Shown: in pieces, positions 42,749-50,732 of the stretch
Layout: every line of letters starts with the position of its first letter
Numbering within the stretch: the stretch's first letter is position 1
NCBI GenBank assembly: GCA_035493475.1
Contig: DATJIF010000106.1
Span: 1-64,000 of the forward strand
DNA length: 64,000 nucleotides
Direction of reading: 5' to 3'
Source of the DNA: Actinospica sp035493475
GTDB taxonomy: Bacteria > Actinomycetota > Actinomycetes > Streptomycetales > Catenulisporaceae
Made by a program: the position numbers and the translations under genes
Notes under the pieces: generated by a model
Database searches by the model: none
Told to the model about the DNA's origin: nothing
The model's input: the letters and a program-made list of their open reading frames with translations, nothing else

Positions 42749-43323
42749 ACGCGGCCAGCCTCACCCTCATCTTCACCGGCGGCCTGCTGGTGACCTGCGG
42801 CGTCTACCAGCTGATGGCGCAGAGCCTCACGCGCCTCGTGCTCGGCCTGATCATGACCGGCAACGGGCTCAACCTGCTGATCCTCGCGGCCGGCGGCCTC
42901 GGTCCGGCCGACGTCCTCACGCAGGCCATGATCCTCACCGCGATCGTGATCACGCTCGGGATGGCCGCGTTCCTGCTCGCCCTCGCGTATCGGAACTGGC
43001 AGCTCAACGGCGACGACCTCGTGCAGGACGACGTCGAGGACCGCCGCATCGCACGCGCCGCACACCGCGAAGACCTGCGCGGCGATCTCCGCACGCAGCG
43101 CGCCGCGTACCGAGCGGACCGGCGTGCAGCGCTGGAGGCCTCCCGCGCGCGCAAGCACGAACTGCGCGAAGCCCTCCGCGAGGCACGGCGTGAACTGCGG
43201 GCCCGAGCCAGGTTGCAGCGAGCCATCGCCGCGCGCGCCGAGGACTACGAGTACCTGGAAGAGGAGACCGAGTCGGACACCGACTTCGAACGCCCGCCCA
43301 CGAGCAGAGGAGGCGGCGCATGA
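42745..43323 (+). CDS. mrpC: Na+/H+ antiporter subunit C with Arg-rich C-terminal extension
   Basis: 192 residues, about 80 more than a typical MrpC. Residues 1-88 are the NuoK-like three-helix unit (VLGLIMTGNGLNLLIL, ADVLTQAMILTAIVITLGMAAFLLAL). From about 89 the chain is a highly charged helix rich in Arg/Ala/Glu (REDLRGDLRTQRAAYRADRR) ending in an acidic tail (YEYLEEETESDTDFE). The extension is cytoplasmic by charge and might bind another subunit or nucleic acid. GTG start overlaps the mrpA stop. Confidence 0.92.
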   Translation: MNAASLTLIFTGGLLVTCGVYQLMAQSLTRLVLGLIMTGNGLNLLILAAGGLGPADVLTQAMILTAIVITLGMAAFLLALAYRNWQLNGDDLVQDDVEDRRIARAAHREDLRGDLRTQRAAYRADRRAALEASRARKHELREALREARRELRARARLQRAIAARAEDYEYLEEETESDTDFERPPTSRGGGA

Positions 43324-43400
43324 GCGAGCTTGCGAGCGAACCAAAAGGCACAGCGCCTGATCGAATGCGCCCGCCGAGCGCCAGCGAGGTGGGTGCATGA
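43320..43400 (+). CDS. 26-codon coupling ORF between mrpC and mrpD
   Basis: ATG at 43320 overlaps the mrpC stop (ATGA), and its own TGA overlaps the mrpD ATG at 43397 (ATGA). It codes a 26-residue peptide beginning MSELASEPKG. The DNA (GAGCGAGCTTGCGAGCGAA, then CCGAGCGCCAGCGAGG) has the look of a repeated GCGAGC-rich element known at gene borders in some actinobacteria. Its length preserves stop-start coupling along the operon. Whether the peptide has a function is unknown. Confidence 0.55.
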   Translation: MSELASEPKGTAPDRMRPPSASEVGA

Positions 43401-45016
43401 GAGCCCTGGTGCCCCTGCCTGTTCTGCTCCCGCTCTTCGCCGTCGGCATCAAGTTCGTGCTCGGCCCGCGCCGCGTGCGGATGCAGACCTCGATCTCGCT
43501 GCTCGTCCTGTGCGCGGATACGGTCATCAGCTCGATTCTGCTCGTCGAGGCTGACCGACACGGCCCAATCGTCGTACAAGTCGGGTCCTTCGCTGCGCCG
43601 CTCGGGATCAGCCTCGTCGTGGACCGCTTCTCCGGGCTGATGCTCGCGGTCTCCTCGTCGGTGACCCTCTGTGTGCTGCTCTATTCGCAAAGCCAGCGCT
43701 CGGCCGACGAGAACGAGGTGGAGTCCGGCGCGCCGCTGGCCATCTTCTATCCGACGTACCTCGTGCTGGCCGCCGGTATCGCGGACAGCTTCCTCGCCGG
43801 AGACCTCTTCAACCTGTACGTCGGCTTCGAGGTCATGCTGACGGCCAGCTACGTGCTCATGACCATCGGCGGGACCGACGCGCGCATCAGGCACGGCGCC
43901 GTCTACATCATGGTCGGCGCTGCGTCCTCGCTGCTGTTCGTCGCCGCGATCGCCGTCGCGTACGCGGCCTGCGGCACGGTCAACCTGGCCGACCTCGCCG
44001 TCCGCCTCGCCACAGTCGCGCCCGCCGCGCGCCTGGCCGTACAAGTACTACTGATCACGGTGTTCGCGGTGAAGGCGGCGGTCTTCCCGCTCTCCGCGTG
44101 GCTGCCCGACTCGTATCCGACCGCGCCGGCGCCGGTCACGGCCGTGTTCGCCGGACTGCTCACCAAGGTCGGCGTCTATTCGCTGATCCGCACGCAAACC
44201 CTGCTGTTCCCGCACGATCGGCAGGCGCCCCTCCTGTACACCGTCGCCGCGCTCTCGATGATCATCGGGATCCTCGGTGCCGTCGCACAGGCGGATCTCA
44301 AACGCCTGCTCTCGTTCACGCTCGTCAGCCATGTCGGATTCCTCGTCCTGGGCCTCGCGATCGGGTCGGTCCGCGCGCTGTCCGGCGCGCTCTTCTACGC
44401 GATCACGCACATCACCGTGCAGACCACGCTGTTCCTGGTCACCGGACTGATCGAGCGACGCGAGGGAACCGCCGACTTCGGCCGCCTCGCCGGGCTCGCG
44501 CGGCTCGCCCCCGTACTCGGCCTGCTGTTCTTCATCCCCGCGATGAACCTCGCCGGGATCCCGCCACTCTCCGGCTTCATCGCGAAGCTCGCGCTGCTCC
44601 AGGCCGCGGCGGCCGACGGCGGGGTCGGCGCGTACATCCTGCTCGCCGCGATGCTCGTCACCAGCCTGCTGACGCTGTACGCGATGACGAAGGTGTGGGC
44701 GCGGGCGTTCTGGCGCGCACCCGGCGAAGGCCTGGGCAAGGACGCGAACCGCCAGATCATCCTGCCCGGCTCCGACTCGATCGCCGTCATCCGCAGCACG
44801 GTCGGCGACGCGCGCGGCATCGGCGGCCGACGCATCTCCACCAGCGAGAGCTACCCGATCGGCATGCTCGGCGCGACCATCGTGCTCATCCTGCTCAGCC
44901 TCGCCTACACGGTCTGGGCCGGACAGATCGCCGAATACACGGAGCGCGCAGCGGCCGAACTGCTGGATCCGAGCACGTACATCAACGCCGTGCACGCCGT
45001 GGGAGGCACGCATTGA
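43397..45016 (+). CDS. mrpD: Na+/H+ antiporter subunit D
   Basis: 539 residues, NuoN/NuoM-like proton channel subunit with about 14 helices. Motifs: FNLYVGFEVMLTASYVLMTIGG (membrane Glu), KAAVFPLSAWLPDSYPTAPAPVTAVFAGLLTKVG (key Lys and Pro-rich re-entrant loop) and KRLLSFTLVSHVGFLVLGLA. Required for ion translocation with MrpA. ATG start overlaps the preceding 26-codon ORF. The stop overlaps the TTG of mrpE. Confidence 0.94.
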   Translation: MRALVPLPVLLPLFAVGIKFVLGPRRVRMQTSISLLVLCADTVISSILLVEADRHGPIVVQVGSFAAPLGISLVVDRFSGLMLAVSSSVTLCVLLYSQSQRSADENEVESGAPLAIFYPTYLVLAAGIADSFLAGDLFNLYVGFEVMLTASYVLMTIGGTDARIRHGAVYIMVGAASSLLFVAAIAVAYAACGTVNLADLAVRLATVAPAARLAVQVLLITVFAVKAAVFPLSAWLPDSYPTAPAPVTAVFAGLLTKVGVYSLIRTQTLLFPHDRQAPLLYTVAALSMIIGILGAVAQADLKRLLSFTLVSHVGFLVLGLAIGSVRALSGALFYAITHITVQTTLFLVTGLIERREGTADFGRLAGLARLAPVLGLLFFIPAMNLAGIPPLSGFIAKLALLQAAAADGGVGAYILLAAMLVTSLLTLYAMTKVWARAFWRAPGEGLGKDANRQIILPGSDSIAVIRSTVGDARGIGGRRISTSESYPIGMLGATIVLILLSLAYTVWAGQIAEYTERAAAELLDPSTYINAVHAVGGTH

Positions 45017-45552
45017 AACAGCTCCGCAGCCTCAGCGCACGCGCGACCAGCCCGGTAGCGGTCGTGTGGCTGCTCAGCGTCTGGCTGCTGCTGTGGGGGA
45101 GTGTCAGCCCCCTGGCGATCGGCAGCGGACTGCTCGTCGGCATCGGACTGCTCTGGGCCACGCCGCAGCCCGCCGTCGAGATCGGCCTGCGCTTCCGCCC
45201 GCTCGCCGCGCTCAGCCTGCTGTTCTACGTGACGATCGACCTGTTCATCTCCAGCTGCCGCGTCGCCTGGCACATCCTCACGCCGCGCCTGCCGCCGTCC
45301 GCGGTCTACGACGTGCCACTGCGGGTGCGCGGCGGTCTGATGATCACGATGGTCGCCGTCGCGGTCACGGCCGTCCCCGGCAGCACGGTCGTCGACGCGC
45401 GTCCGGACGACGGCGTGCTGGAGATCCACGTCTTCGACGCCTCGTCGCCTGACGCCGAGCAGAACATCCGGCGTGACGTGCAGCTCCTGGAACGCCGGAT
45501 CACGGCAGCTTTCGGGTCGCGCGCCGAACGCCAACGCGTATTGGAGGGCTGA
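45013..45552 (+). CDS. mrpE: Na+/H+ antiporter subunit E
   Basis: 179 residues from TTG 45013, which overlaps the mrpD stop (TTGA). Two N-terminal helices (VVWLLSVWLLLWGSVSPLAIGSGLLVGIGLL) and the conserved soluble C-terminal domain (LMITMVAVAVTAVPGSTVVDA; LEIHVFD). Peripheral subunit needed for assembly of the Mrp complex. The frame opens well upstream inside mrpD; the TTG is chosen by the overlap and by family length. Confidence 0.9.
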   Translation: MKQLRSLSARATSPVAVVWLLSVWLLLWGSVSPLAIGSGLLVGIGLLWATPQPAVEIGLRFRPLAALSLLFYVTIDLFISSCRVAWHILTPRLPPSAVYDVPLRVRGGLMITMVAVAVTAVPGSTVVDARPDDGVLEIHVFDASSPDAEQNIRRDVQLLERRITAAFGSRAERQRVLEG

Positions 45553-45561
45553 GTTCTGACG

Positions 45562-45939
45562 ATGGATAACGTGTGCCTGTACGGCGCGGCCGGGGTTCTG
45601 GTCGTGGCGGCGGCATTGGTGCTCGTGCGCACGGTCATCGGGCCGAGCGTTTTCGACCGGGCCGTCGGCCTTGACACGCTGTCGGCGATCTGCCTAGCCG
45701 CGATCGCCGTCGACGCCGCGCAGCACCACGACGGCGAGTTCCTGCCGATCCTGCTGCTGCTCGCGCTCGTCGGATTCACCGGCTCGGTCTGCCTCGCGCG
45801 GTTCGGGGGCGGCGGCGAGGAGATCTCCGGCGAGGACGGCTGCGGCTCCGGCCCCGGCGATCTCGACGCGCTCGCCGGAACCCTGCCCGAGCCGCTGCCG
45901 GAGAGCGAACTCGAGAAGCGCCGCGAGGAGGGGCTGTGA
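45562..45939 (+). CDS. mrpF: Na+/H+ antiporter subunit F
   Basis: 125 residues, three helices: LVRTVIGPSVFDRAVGLDTLSAICLAAIAV is the family signature, followed by LPILLLLALVGFTGSVCLARF. The C-terminus is an acidic/Gly-rich extension of about 40 residues (GGGGEEISGEDGCGSG) not typical of MrpF. GAGGGCTGAG upstream serves as ribosome-binding site. The stop overlaps the GTG of mrpG. Confidence 0.92.
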   Translation: MDNVCLYGAAGVLVVAAALVLVRTVIGPSVFDRAVGLDTLSAICLAAIAVDAAQHHDGEFLPILLLLALVGFTGSVCLARFGGGGEEISGEDGCGSGPGDLDALAGTLPEPLPESELEKRREEGL

Positions 45940-46223
45940 GCGCGGGACATGTGGCGGACGACATCGGGGACGTGGTCATCCTCGGCGGCGCGGTCTGGTC
46001 GCTGGTCGCCGGGATCGGGCTGCTGCGGCTGCCGGACGTGCTCACGCGCATGCACGCCGCCACGAAACCGCAGGTCCTCGGGCTGCTGATGATGCTGCTC
46101 GGCGTCGCGCTGCGGCTGCGCACCGCCGACGACATCACGACGCTGATCCTGGTTGGCCTGTTCCAGACGTGGACGGTGCCGGTCGCGGCGCACATGGTCG
46201 CGCGGGCCGCCCGGCGCGGGTGA
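45936..46223 (+). CDS. mrpG: Na+/H+ antiporter subunit G
   Basis: 95 residues, three helices. Family motif GIGLLRLPDVLTRMHAATKPQVLGLLMMLLGVAL is intact. GTG start overlaps the mrpF stop (GTGA). Last gene of the operon, completing A(B)-C-D-E-F-G. Confidence 0.93.
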   Translation: MSAGHVADDIGDVVILGGAVWSLVAGIGLLRLPDVLTRMHAATKPQVLGLLMMLLGVALRLRTADDITTLILVGLFQTWTVPVAAHMVARAARRG

Positions 46224-46294
46224 TCTCGGGAGGGGTCCCAGGCCCGGCTGGCTAACGTCGGTGCTCCGACGAAAGACCAAGTCAGGAGACTGTG

Positions 46295-46855
46295 ATGCCG
46301 GACAAGCGCATAGCGGCCATGATCGCCGCCCCGACCTTCGCCGCGGTGGTCGCGCTGACCGTCGCCGGATGCTCGAGCAGCGGAGACTCGGACCCGTTCG
46401 CCGATCCCTCGTACAGCCCGTACAGCTACACGACGCCCACGTACGCGGACACCTCGACCTACGACGACACGTCCACGTACGACGACACCTCGACCTATGA
46501 CGACACATCCACGTACGACGACACGTCCACCTACGACGACACCTCGACGTACGACGACACGTCCACGCTGCCCAACTCCGAGCCGTACACCGCGGACACG
46601 TGCTTCAACGGGCCCTACATCACCTCCACGTCCGAAGTCAGCATCACCGACATGAACGAGGTCGACTGCTCCTCCTCGGACGCGCACTACAAGGTCGTCC
46701 AGACGTTCCTCGAGACGACCGACCTGGACAAGTGCAACGACGTCACCGACTCGCAGTACGCCTTCACCGAGAGCGACACCTACGGCGACGCGACCATCTG
46801 GTCCGCCGTGTACTGCCTGGTCGGCCTCGGCTCGTACGCGAACTCCGGGCAGTAG
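46295..46855 (+). CDS. Lipoprotein with STYDDT tandem repeats, LppU-like C-terminus
   Basis: 186 residues. Lipoprotein signal peptide with lipobox VAGC (Cys26). A surface linker carries six perfect STYDDT units plus a degenerate first unit (PTYADT). The C-terminal domain (about 105-186) has four to five cysteines (ADTCFNG, VDCSSSDAHYKVV, DKCND, VYCLVGLG) in the pattern of the LppU/SCO3897 actinobacterial domain; this family link is by eye. ATG 46295 with GGAGAC upstream. The repeat is acidic and may bind Ca2+ or act as a spacer. Lies just after mrpG but has its own leader. Confidence 0.78.
   Translation: MPDKRIAAMIAAPTFAAVVALTVAGCSSSGDSDPFADPSYSPYSYTTPTYADTSTYDDTSTYDDTSTYDDTSTYDDTSTYDDTSTYDDTSTLPNSEPYTADTCFNGPYITSTSEVSITDMNEVDCSSSDAHYKVVQTFLETTDLDKCNDVTDSQYAFTESDTYGDATIWSAVYCLVGLGSYANSGQ
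46454..46561 (+). repeat. Six 18-bp tandem coding repeats
   Basis: Units TCSACSTAYGACGACACV, each coding Ser-Thr-Tyr-Asp-Asp-Thr, at 46454, 46472, 46490, 46508, 46526 and 46544. Synonymous differences among units (TCG/TCC, ACC/ACG) show selection on the peptide, not just the DNA. Confidence 0.9.
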
Positions 46856-46898
46856 GGGGCGATAGACTCTCGACGACCTTACATTTCGGGAGTCTCAC

Positions 46899-47750
46899 AT
46901 GCCGTCGCTGCTCGCCGTGCTGGCCTCCGCCATCTGGGGCAGCAGCGACTTCGTCGGGGCCACGCTGGCCAAGCGCTGGCCCTCGACCGCCGTCGTGTTC
47001 CTCGGCGTCACGCTGGCCACGACCGTCCTGCTGCTCGGGGTCCCGCTCGTGCAACCGCCGTTCGGCGCCTACCAGTGGTACGGGGCCGCAGCGGGTGCGG
47101 GCGGCGCGATCGCCCTCGCCTGCTTCTACAAGGCGATGGCGGCGGGCCCGATGTCTCTGGTCGCCCCGCTCTCGGCGACCAGTGCGGCGATCCCGGTGCT
47201 TTGGTCGCTCTCCCGCGGCGGCACGGTCGATCTGCTCCAGGGCGTCGGCATCATGCTCGCGTTCGTCGGCGTCGTCCTCGCCTCGGGCCCGGAGTTTCGC
47301 GAGGGCAGCCTCGTCAGCCGGTCCACGCTGCTCTACACGCTCGCGTCGGCCATCGGCTTCGGCCTGTACTACATCTTCTTCGCGCTCGGTTCGGCCACGA
47401 GCGTCTACGGCACGCTGCTCAGCCAGCGCGTCGCCGGACTGCTGATCCTCGCGCCGGTCGCGCTGAGCGGCCTGCCGCGACGCAAGAGCCTGGTCAACGG
47501 CCTGCCGTGGTCGCCGTCGATCGCCGTCCTGTTCGTCTTCAACGGCCTCGGCGACGTCGCGGCCAACGGACTGTACGGCGTCGCGACCCGACACGCCGGG
47601 CACAATCTGCCCGTGGTCATGGCGCTGTCCGGGCTCTATCCGGTCGTCAGCACGGTGCTCGCGTGGGCGCTGCTGAAGGAGCGGCTGCGCGCGATCCAGA
47701 ACATCGGAATCCTCGCCGCGTTAACCGGTGTGCTCCTGCTCAACGCGTGA
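46899..47750 (+). CDS. EamA/DMT family transporter
   Basis: 283 residues, ten helices in two EamA repeats (ASAIWGSSDFVGATLAKRWPS at the N-terminus; VVMALSGLYPVVSTVLAWALLKERL in the second). Probable metabolite exporter; substrate unknown. A TAGACT box at 46863 gives a leader of about 22 nt with GGGAG at 46888-46892. Single gene followed by its own downstream promoter. Confidence 0.88.
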   Translation: MPSLLAVLASAIWGSSDFVGATLAKRWPSTAVVFLGVTLATTVLLLGVPLVQPPFGAYQWYGAAAGAGGAIALACFYKAMAAGPMSLVAPLSATSAAIPVLWSLSRGGTVDLLQGVGIMLAFVGVVLASGPEFREGSLVSRSTLLYTLASAIGFGLYYIFFALGSATSVYGTLLSQRVAGLLILAPVALSGLPRRKSLVNGLPWSPSIAVLFVFNGLGDVAANGLYGVATRHAGHNLPVVMALSGLYPVVSTVLAWALLKERLRAIQNIGILAALTGVLLLNA

Positions 47751-47771
47751 CCGCCGACTAAGATCCGGAGA

Positions 47772-48446
47772 ATGACGACGACGTCGGTGCCGGTCACCCC
47801 GGAGCTCCACGCGTACATCCTCGACCACTGCACCGCGCGCGACGAGGTGCAGGAATGGCTCATCGAGCGCACAGCGGATCTCGGGCCGATCGCCCGGTTC
47901 CAGATCGCGCCGGAGCAGGGCATCCTGCTGACGATGCTCGCGCGGCTGACCCGCGCGAAGGTCGCGGTGGAGATCGGCACGTTCACCGGCTACTCCTCGA
48001 TCTGCATCGCGCGCGGCCTGGCCGAAGGCGGCACGTTGATCTGCTGCGACATCAGCGAGGAGTGGACCGCGATCGCCCGCGAGGCCTGGCAGCGCACCGG
48101 GCTCACGGACCGGATGGACCTGCGGATCGGCCAGGCGCTGGACACGATCAACGCGCTCCCGCAGGAGGAGCACATCGACCTGGCCTTCGTCGACGCCGAC
48201 AAGAAGCCGTACTGGGACTACTACAGCGCCCTGATCACGCGGATGCGGCCCGGCGGCATCATCGCCTTCGACAACGTGTTCCGCCGGGGCGACGTCGTCG
48301 ACTCACGCCGCGCCGAGGCGAGCAAGGACGGCGACCCGGATCCCGAGGCGCTGCACGAGTTCAACGGCCGACTCGCCGCCGACAAGCGCGTCGAGGTGGT
48401 CATGCTGCCGATCGCCGACGGCCTGACGCTCGCTCAGAAGCGCTAG
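47772..48446 (+). CDS. O-methyltransferase, class I (CCoAOMT/COMT-like)
   Basis: 224 residues. Family segments: KVAVEIGTFTGYSSICIARGL (SAM site), LAFVDADKKPYWDYYSAL (metal Asp) and GGIIAFDNVFRRGDVVD (metal Asp-Asn). Mg-dependent catechol/caffeoyl-CoA-type O-methyltransferase; natural substrate unknown. A TAAGAT box 7 nt before the ATG fits a leaderless mRNA. Convergent with ku. Confidence 0.92.
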   Translation: MTTTSVPVTPELHAYILDHCTARDEVQEWLIERTADLGPIARFQIAPEQGILLTMLARLTRAKVAVEIGTFTGYSSICIARGLAEGGTLICCDISEEWTAIAREAWQRTGLTDRMDLRIGQALDTINALPQEEHIDLAFVDADKKPYWDYYSALITRMRPGGIIAFDNVFRRGDVVDSRRAEASKDGDPDPEALHEFNGRLAADKRVEVVMLPIADGLTLAQKR

Positions 48447-48455
48447 CGCAGGCGA

Positions 48456-49367
48456 CTAACCGGCCTTCCGCGTCCGCGGCGTAGTGGTCTTCTTGGCCGC
48501 CGTCGTCTTCTTGGCTGCGGCGGTCTTCTTCGCGGGCGCCGCGGTTTTCTTCGCCGCGGTCTTCTTTGCCGGAGGTGGCGTACCCGTGCCCTTCTTCCTC
48601 TCGCGCTCGGACTCGATCGCGCGGCTGAGGATCTCGGTGATGTCGATGACGTTCGACTCCTCGCGCTGCGGCGCCGGGGCCTTGGGCTTCGCGCCGTGCT
48701 GCTTCGCGTCCACCAGCGCTTCCATCGCCTCGCGGTACTCGTCGTGCAGGTCGTCGATCGAGAAGCCCTTCGTGACCTCCTCCAGCAGCGACTGGGCCAT
48801 CCGCAGCTCGTTCGCGTGCACCTTGTCGCTCGGGGCACGCAGGTCCGCGCGGCGAACCTCGTCCGGCCAGAGCATCGTGTGCAGCACGAGCAGGTCGTCG
48901 ACGACGCGCAGCAGCGCCAGCGACTCCTTCGTGGTCAGCGTGACCTTCGCGATGGCCACCTTTCCGGCCTCGCGCATCGCCTCGCGCAGCAGCACGTACG
49001 GCTTGTCGGGGGCGCGCTTGCCGAGACCGACGTAGTACGCCTGGTCGAACTGCATAGGATCGAACGCGTCGGCGTCCACGAAGCCCTGCACGTCGATCAG
49101 GTGCAGGCTCGGTACCGGCAGGTCCTCGAGATCGTCCGAGGTGAGGATGACCTGCTCGTCCCCGTCGACATCGACCCCCTTGGCGATCTCGTCGAACGGG
49201 ACTTCCTTGTCCTCCAGCTCGCACACGCGCCGGTAGCGGATGCGTCCGCCGTCCTTCTCGTGAACCTGGTAGGTCTTCGGCCCAGCGTGGGTCTCGGTGG
49301 CCTTGTAGAGCTGGACCGGAACCGAGAACAGGTTGACCGCTATCGATCCTGACCATGAGGCTCGCAT
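48456..49367 (-). CDS. ku: Non-homologous end-joining protein Ku
   Basis: 303 residues. Bacterial Ku core (MRASWSGSIAVNLFSVPVQLYKATE; YYVGLGKRAPDKPYVLLREAM; ALLRVVDDLLVLHTMLWPDEVR) with the DNA-encircling bridge. The last 45 residues are a Lys/Ala-rich tail of (P)AKKTA-type repeats, typical of actinobacterial Ku and implicated in DNA threading and ligase recruitment. ATG 49367 has a GGAGG site 5 nt upstream. Divergent from the LigD polymerase gene with only 10 bp between start codons. Confidence 0.95.
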   Translation of the reverse strand: MRASWSGSIAVNLFSVPVQLYKATETHAGPKTYQVHEKDGGRIRYRRVCELEDKEVPFDEIAKGVDVDGDEQVILTSDDLEDLPVPSLHLIDVQGFVDADAFDPMQFDQAYYVGLGKRAPDKPYVLLREAMREAGKVAIAKVTLTTKESLALLRVVDDLLVLHTMLWPDEVRRADLRAPSDKVHANELRMAQSLLEEVTKGFSIDDLHDEYREAMEALVDAKQHGAKPKAPAPQREESNVIDITEILSRAIESERERKKGTGTPPPAKKTAAKKTAAPAKKTAAAKKTTAAKKTTTPRTRKAG

Positions 49368-49377
49368 ACATGCCTCC

Positions 49378-50268
49378 ATGTACGGGGATTTCCAGGGTAT
49401 GCCCGAGCGGATCCGCGCGCAGGTCGGAGACCGGCAGATCACCCTCTCCCACCTGGACAAGCGCCTGTGGCCCGGCTTCACGAAGGCCGAGGTGCTGGAC
49501 TACTACCTGAAGGCGGCGGAGGTGCTCGTGCCGCACGTGCGGCGGCGTCCGGCCAGCTTCGTGCGCTGCCCGGCCGGAGTGGACGGCCCGCGCTTCTTCA
49601 CGCACGAGGTCCCCGATGGGCTGCCCGGGTGGGTCACCACGATCGAGAAGCGCCGGCACAACCACCTCGCGCTCGACGACACCGCCACTCTGATCGCCGC
49701 CGTCAACGCGTACTGCATCGAGCTGCACGTGCCGCAGTGGACGGCCGAGACCGGCCCGGACCTGCACGACCGGATCGTTTTCGACCTCGACCCGGGCGAC
49801 GGCGCGGACATCGGCACGTGCGCACGCGTGGCGCTGCTGGTCCGCGACCGACTTCGTGCGGACGGCCTGAACTCCGTCCCGGGGACCAGCGGCGGCCTCG
49901 GTATACACGTGTACGTCGCGCTCGATCCGCCGTGGCGCGCGGATGACGCCGTCGGTTACGCCAAGGAGGTTGCCCAGCGCCTCACGACGACGCATCGGGA
50001 GCTGATCACGCACGTGCGCGGACCGAAGGCGCGATCGGGCGGCCGCGTCCTGGTGGACTGGGCTCAGAACCACACGAAGTCGACGACCGCGTCCCCCTAC
50101 ACGCTGCGCCTTCGAGAGCACGGTCCAGGCGTGGCCACGCCGCTGACCTGGCGCGAAGTGGAGACCGGCAGCCCGAAGTCGTTCGCGTTCACCCCGGCGG
50201 ACGTCATCGACCGCATCGCCGAGCACGGAGATCTCGCCATCGGGTTACTGGACCCGGCGCCGTTCTAA
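49378..50268 (+). CDS. LigD-type end-joining polymerase/primase domain protein
   Basis: 296 residues. Stand-alone LigD polymerase (PolDom) of the archaeo-eukaryotic primase fold: FTKAEVLDYYLKAAEVLVPH, HEVPDGLPGWV, catalytic RIVFDLDPGDG, the LGIHVYVAL strand and VLVDWAQNHTKSTTASPY. Fills gaps with preference for ribonucleotides during Ku-dependent double-strand-break repair. No ligase or nuclease domain here; an ATP ligase would have to be elsewhere. Start ATG 49378 or 49399 (no strong ribosome-binding site at either). Confidence 0.92.
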   Translation: MYGDFQGMPERIRAQVGDRQITLSHLDKRLWPGFTKAEVLDYYLKAAEVLVPHVRRRPASFVRCPAGVDGPRFFTHEVPDGLPGWVTTIEKRRHNHLALDDTATLIAAVNAYCIELHVPQWTAETGPDLHDRIVFDLDPGDGADIGTCARVALLVRDRLRADGLNSVPGTSGGLGIHVYVALDPPWRADDAVGYAKEVAQRLTTTHRELITHVRGPKARSGGRVLVDWAQNHTKSTTASPYTLRLREHGPGVATPLTWREVETGSPKSFAFTPADVIDRIAEHGDLAIGLLDPAPF

Positions 50269-50284
50269 CCGGCTCCAACCGGCT

Positions 50285-50686
50285 CTAACCGGCAGGCGGC
50301 GGCCAGAGCTGCGCGTCGTCGACGAGCGACCTGGCCTCGACCCACAACGCCGCCGGGACCGGCCCCTTCACGACGAACCAGTGCACCTCGGGACGCACCG
50401 GCCAGGTCGTTGTAGTGCGCAGATCGTCGTCGAAGGGCGATTGCAGCACCGGCGGTAGTTCCAGGGCGTACCACTCGAGGAAGCTCGTCGTGGCCAGCGA
50501 GGAATCGTCGTCGATGCTGATCACGACGTCGGGCACGACGGAGGCCGGGAGGGTGCGCTCGGAGCCGCTGACCGTCAGGTGCACCACCTTGGGCTCGTAC
50601 GCGAGGTCGGCCGGAGAGAGCGCCTTGATCTCGCCGTCCTCGACGATCCGCTCCCAGTGCTGGCGGCTCGTGAAGTGGTACAGCAT
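50285..50686 (-). CDS. Hypothetical protein, ADP-ribosyltransferase-like N-terminus
   Basis: 133 residues, soluble. The start MLYHFTSRQHWERIVEDGEIK resembles the YHxTS...I..xG.I opening of ART-fold proteins (DarT/RNA 2'-phosphotransferase-like), and PKVVHLTVSGSERTLP could be the following strand. A catalytic Glu is not assignable. No antitoxin partner is visible beside it, so enzyme activity is only a possibility. Convergent with the LigD-type gene, 16 bp apart. Confidence 0.6.
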   Translation of the reverse strand: MLYHFTSRQHWERIVEDGEIKALSPADLAYEPKVVHLTVSGSERTLPASVVPDVVISIDDDSSLATTSFLEWYALELPPVLQSPFDDDLRTTTTWPVRPEVHWFVVKGPVPAALWVEARSLVDDAQLWPPPAG

Positions 50687-50732
50687 GCATCAAGCGTCAC
50701 CCCGCGGCCACAGATCGGCATCCGCGCGGCCG

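Noticed and set aside
46454..46561. Possible CRISPR-like repeat array
   Set aside because: 18-bp units are contiguous, in frame and code STYDDT; there are no spacers.
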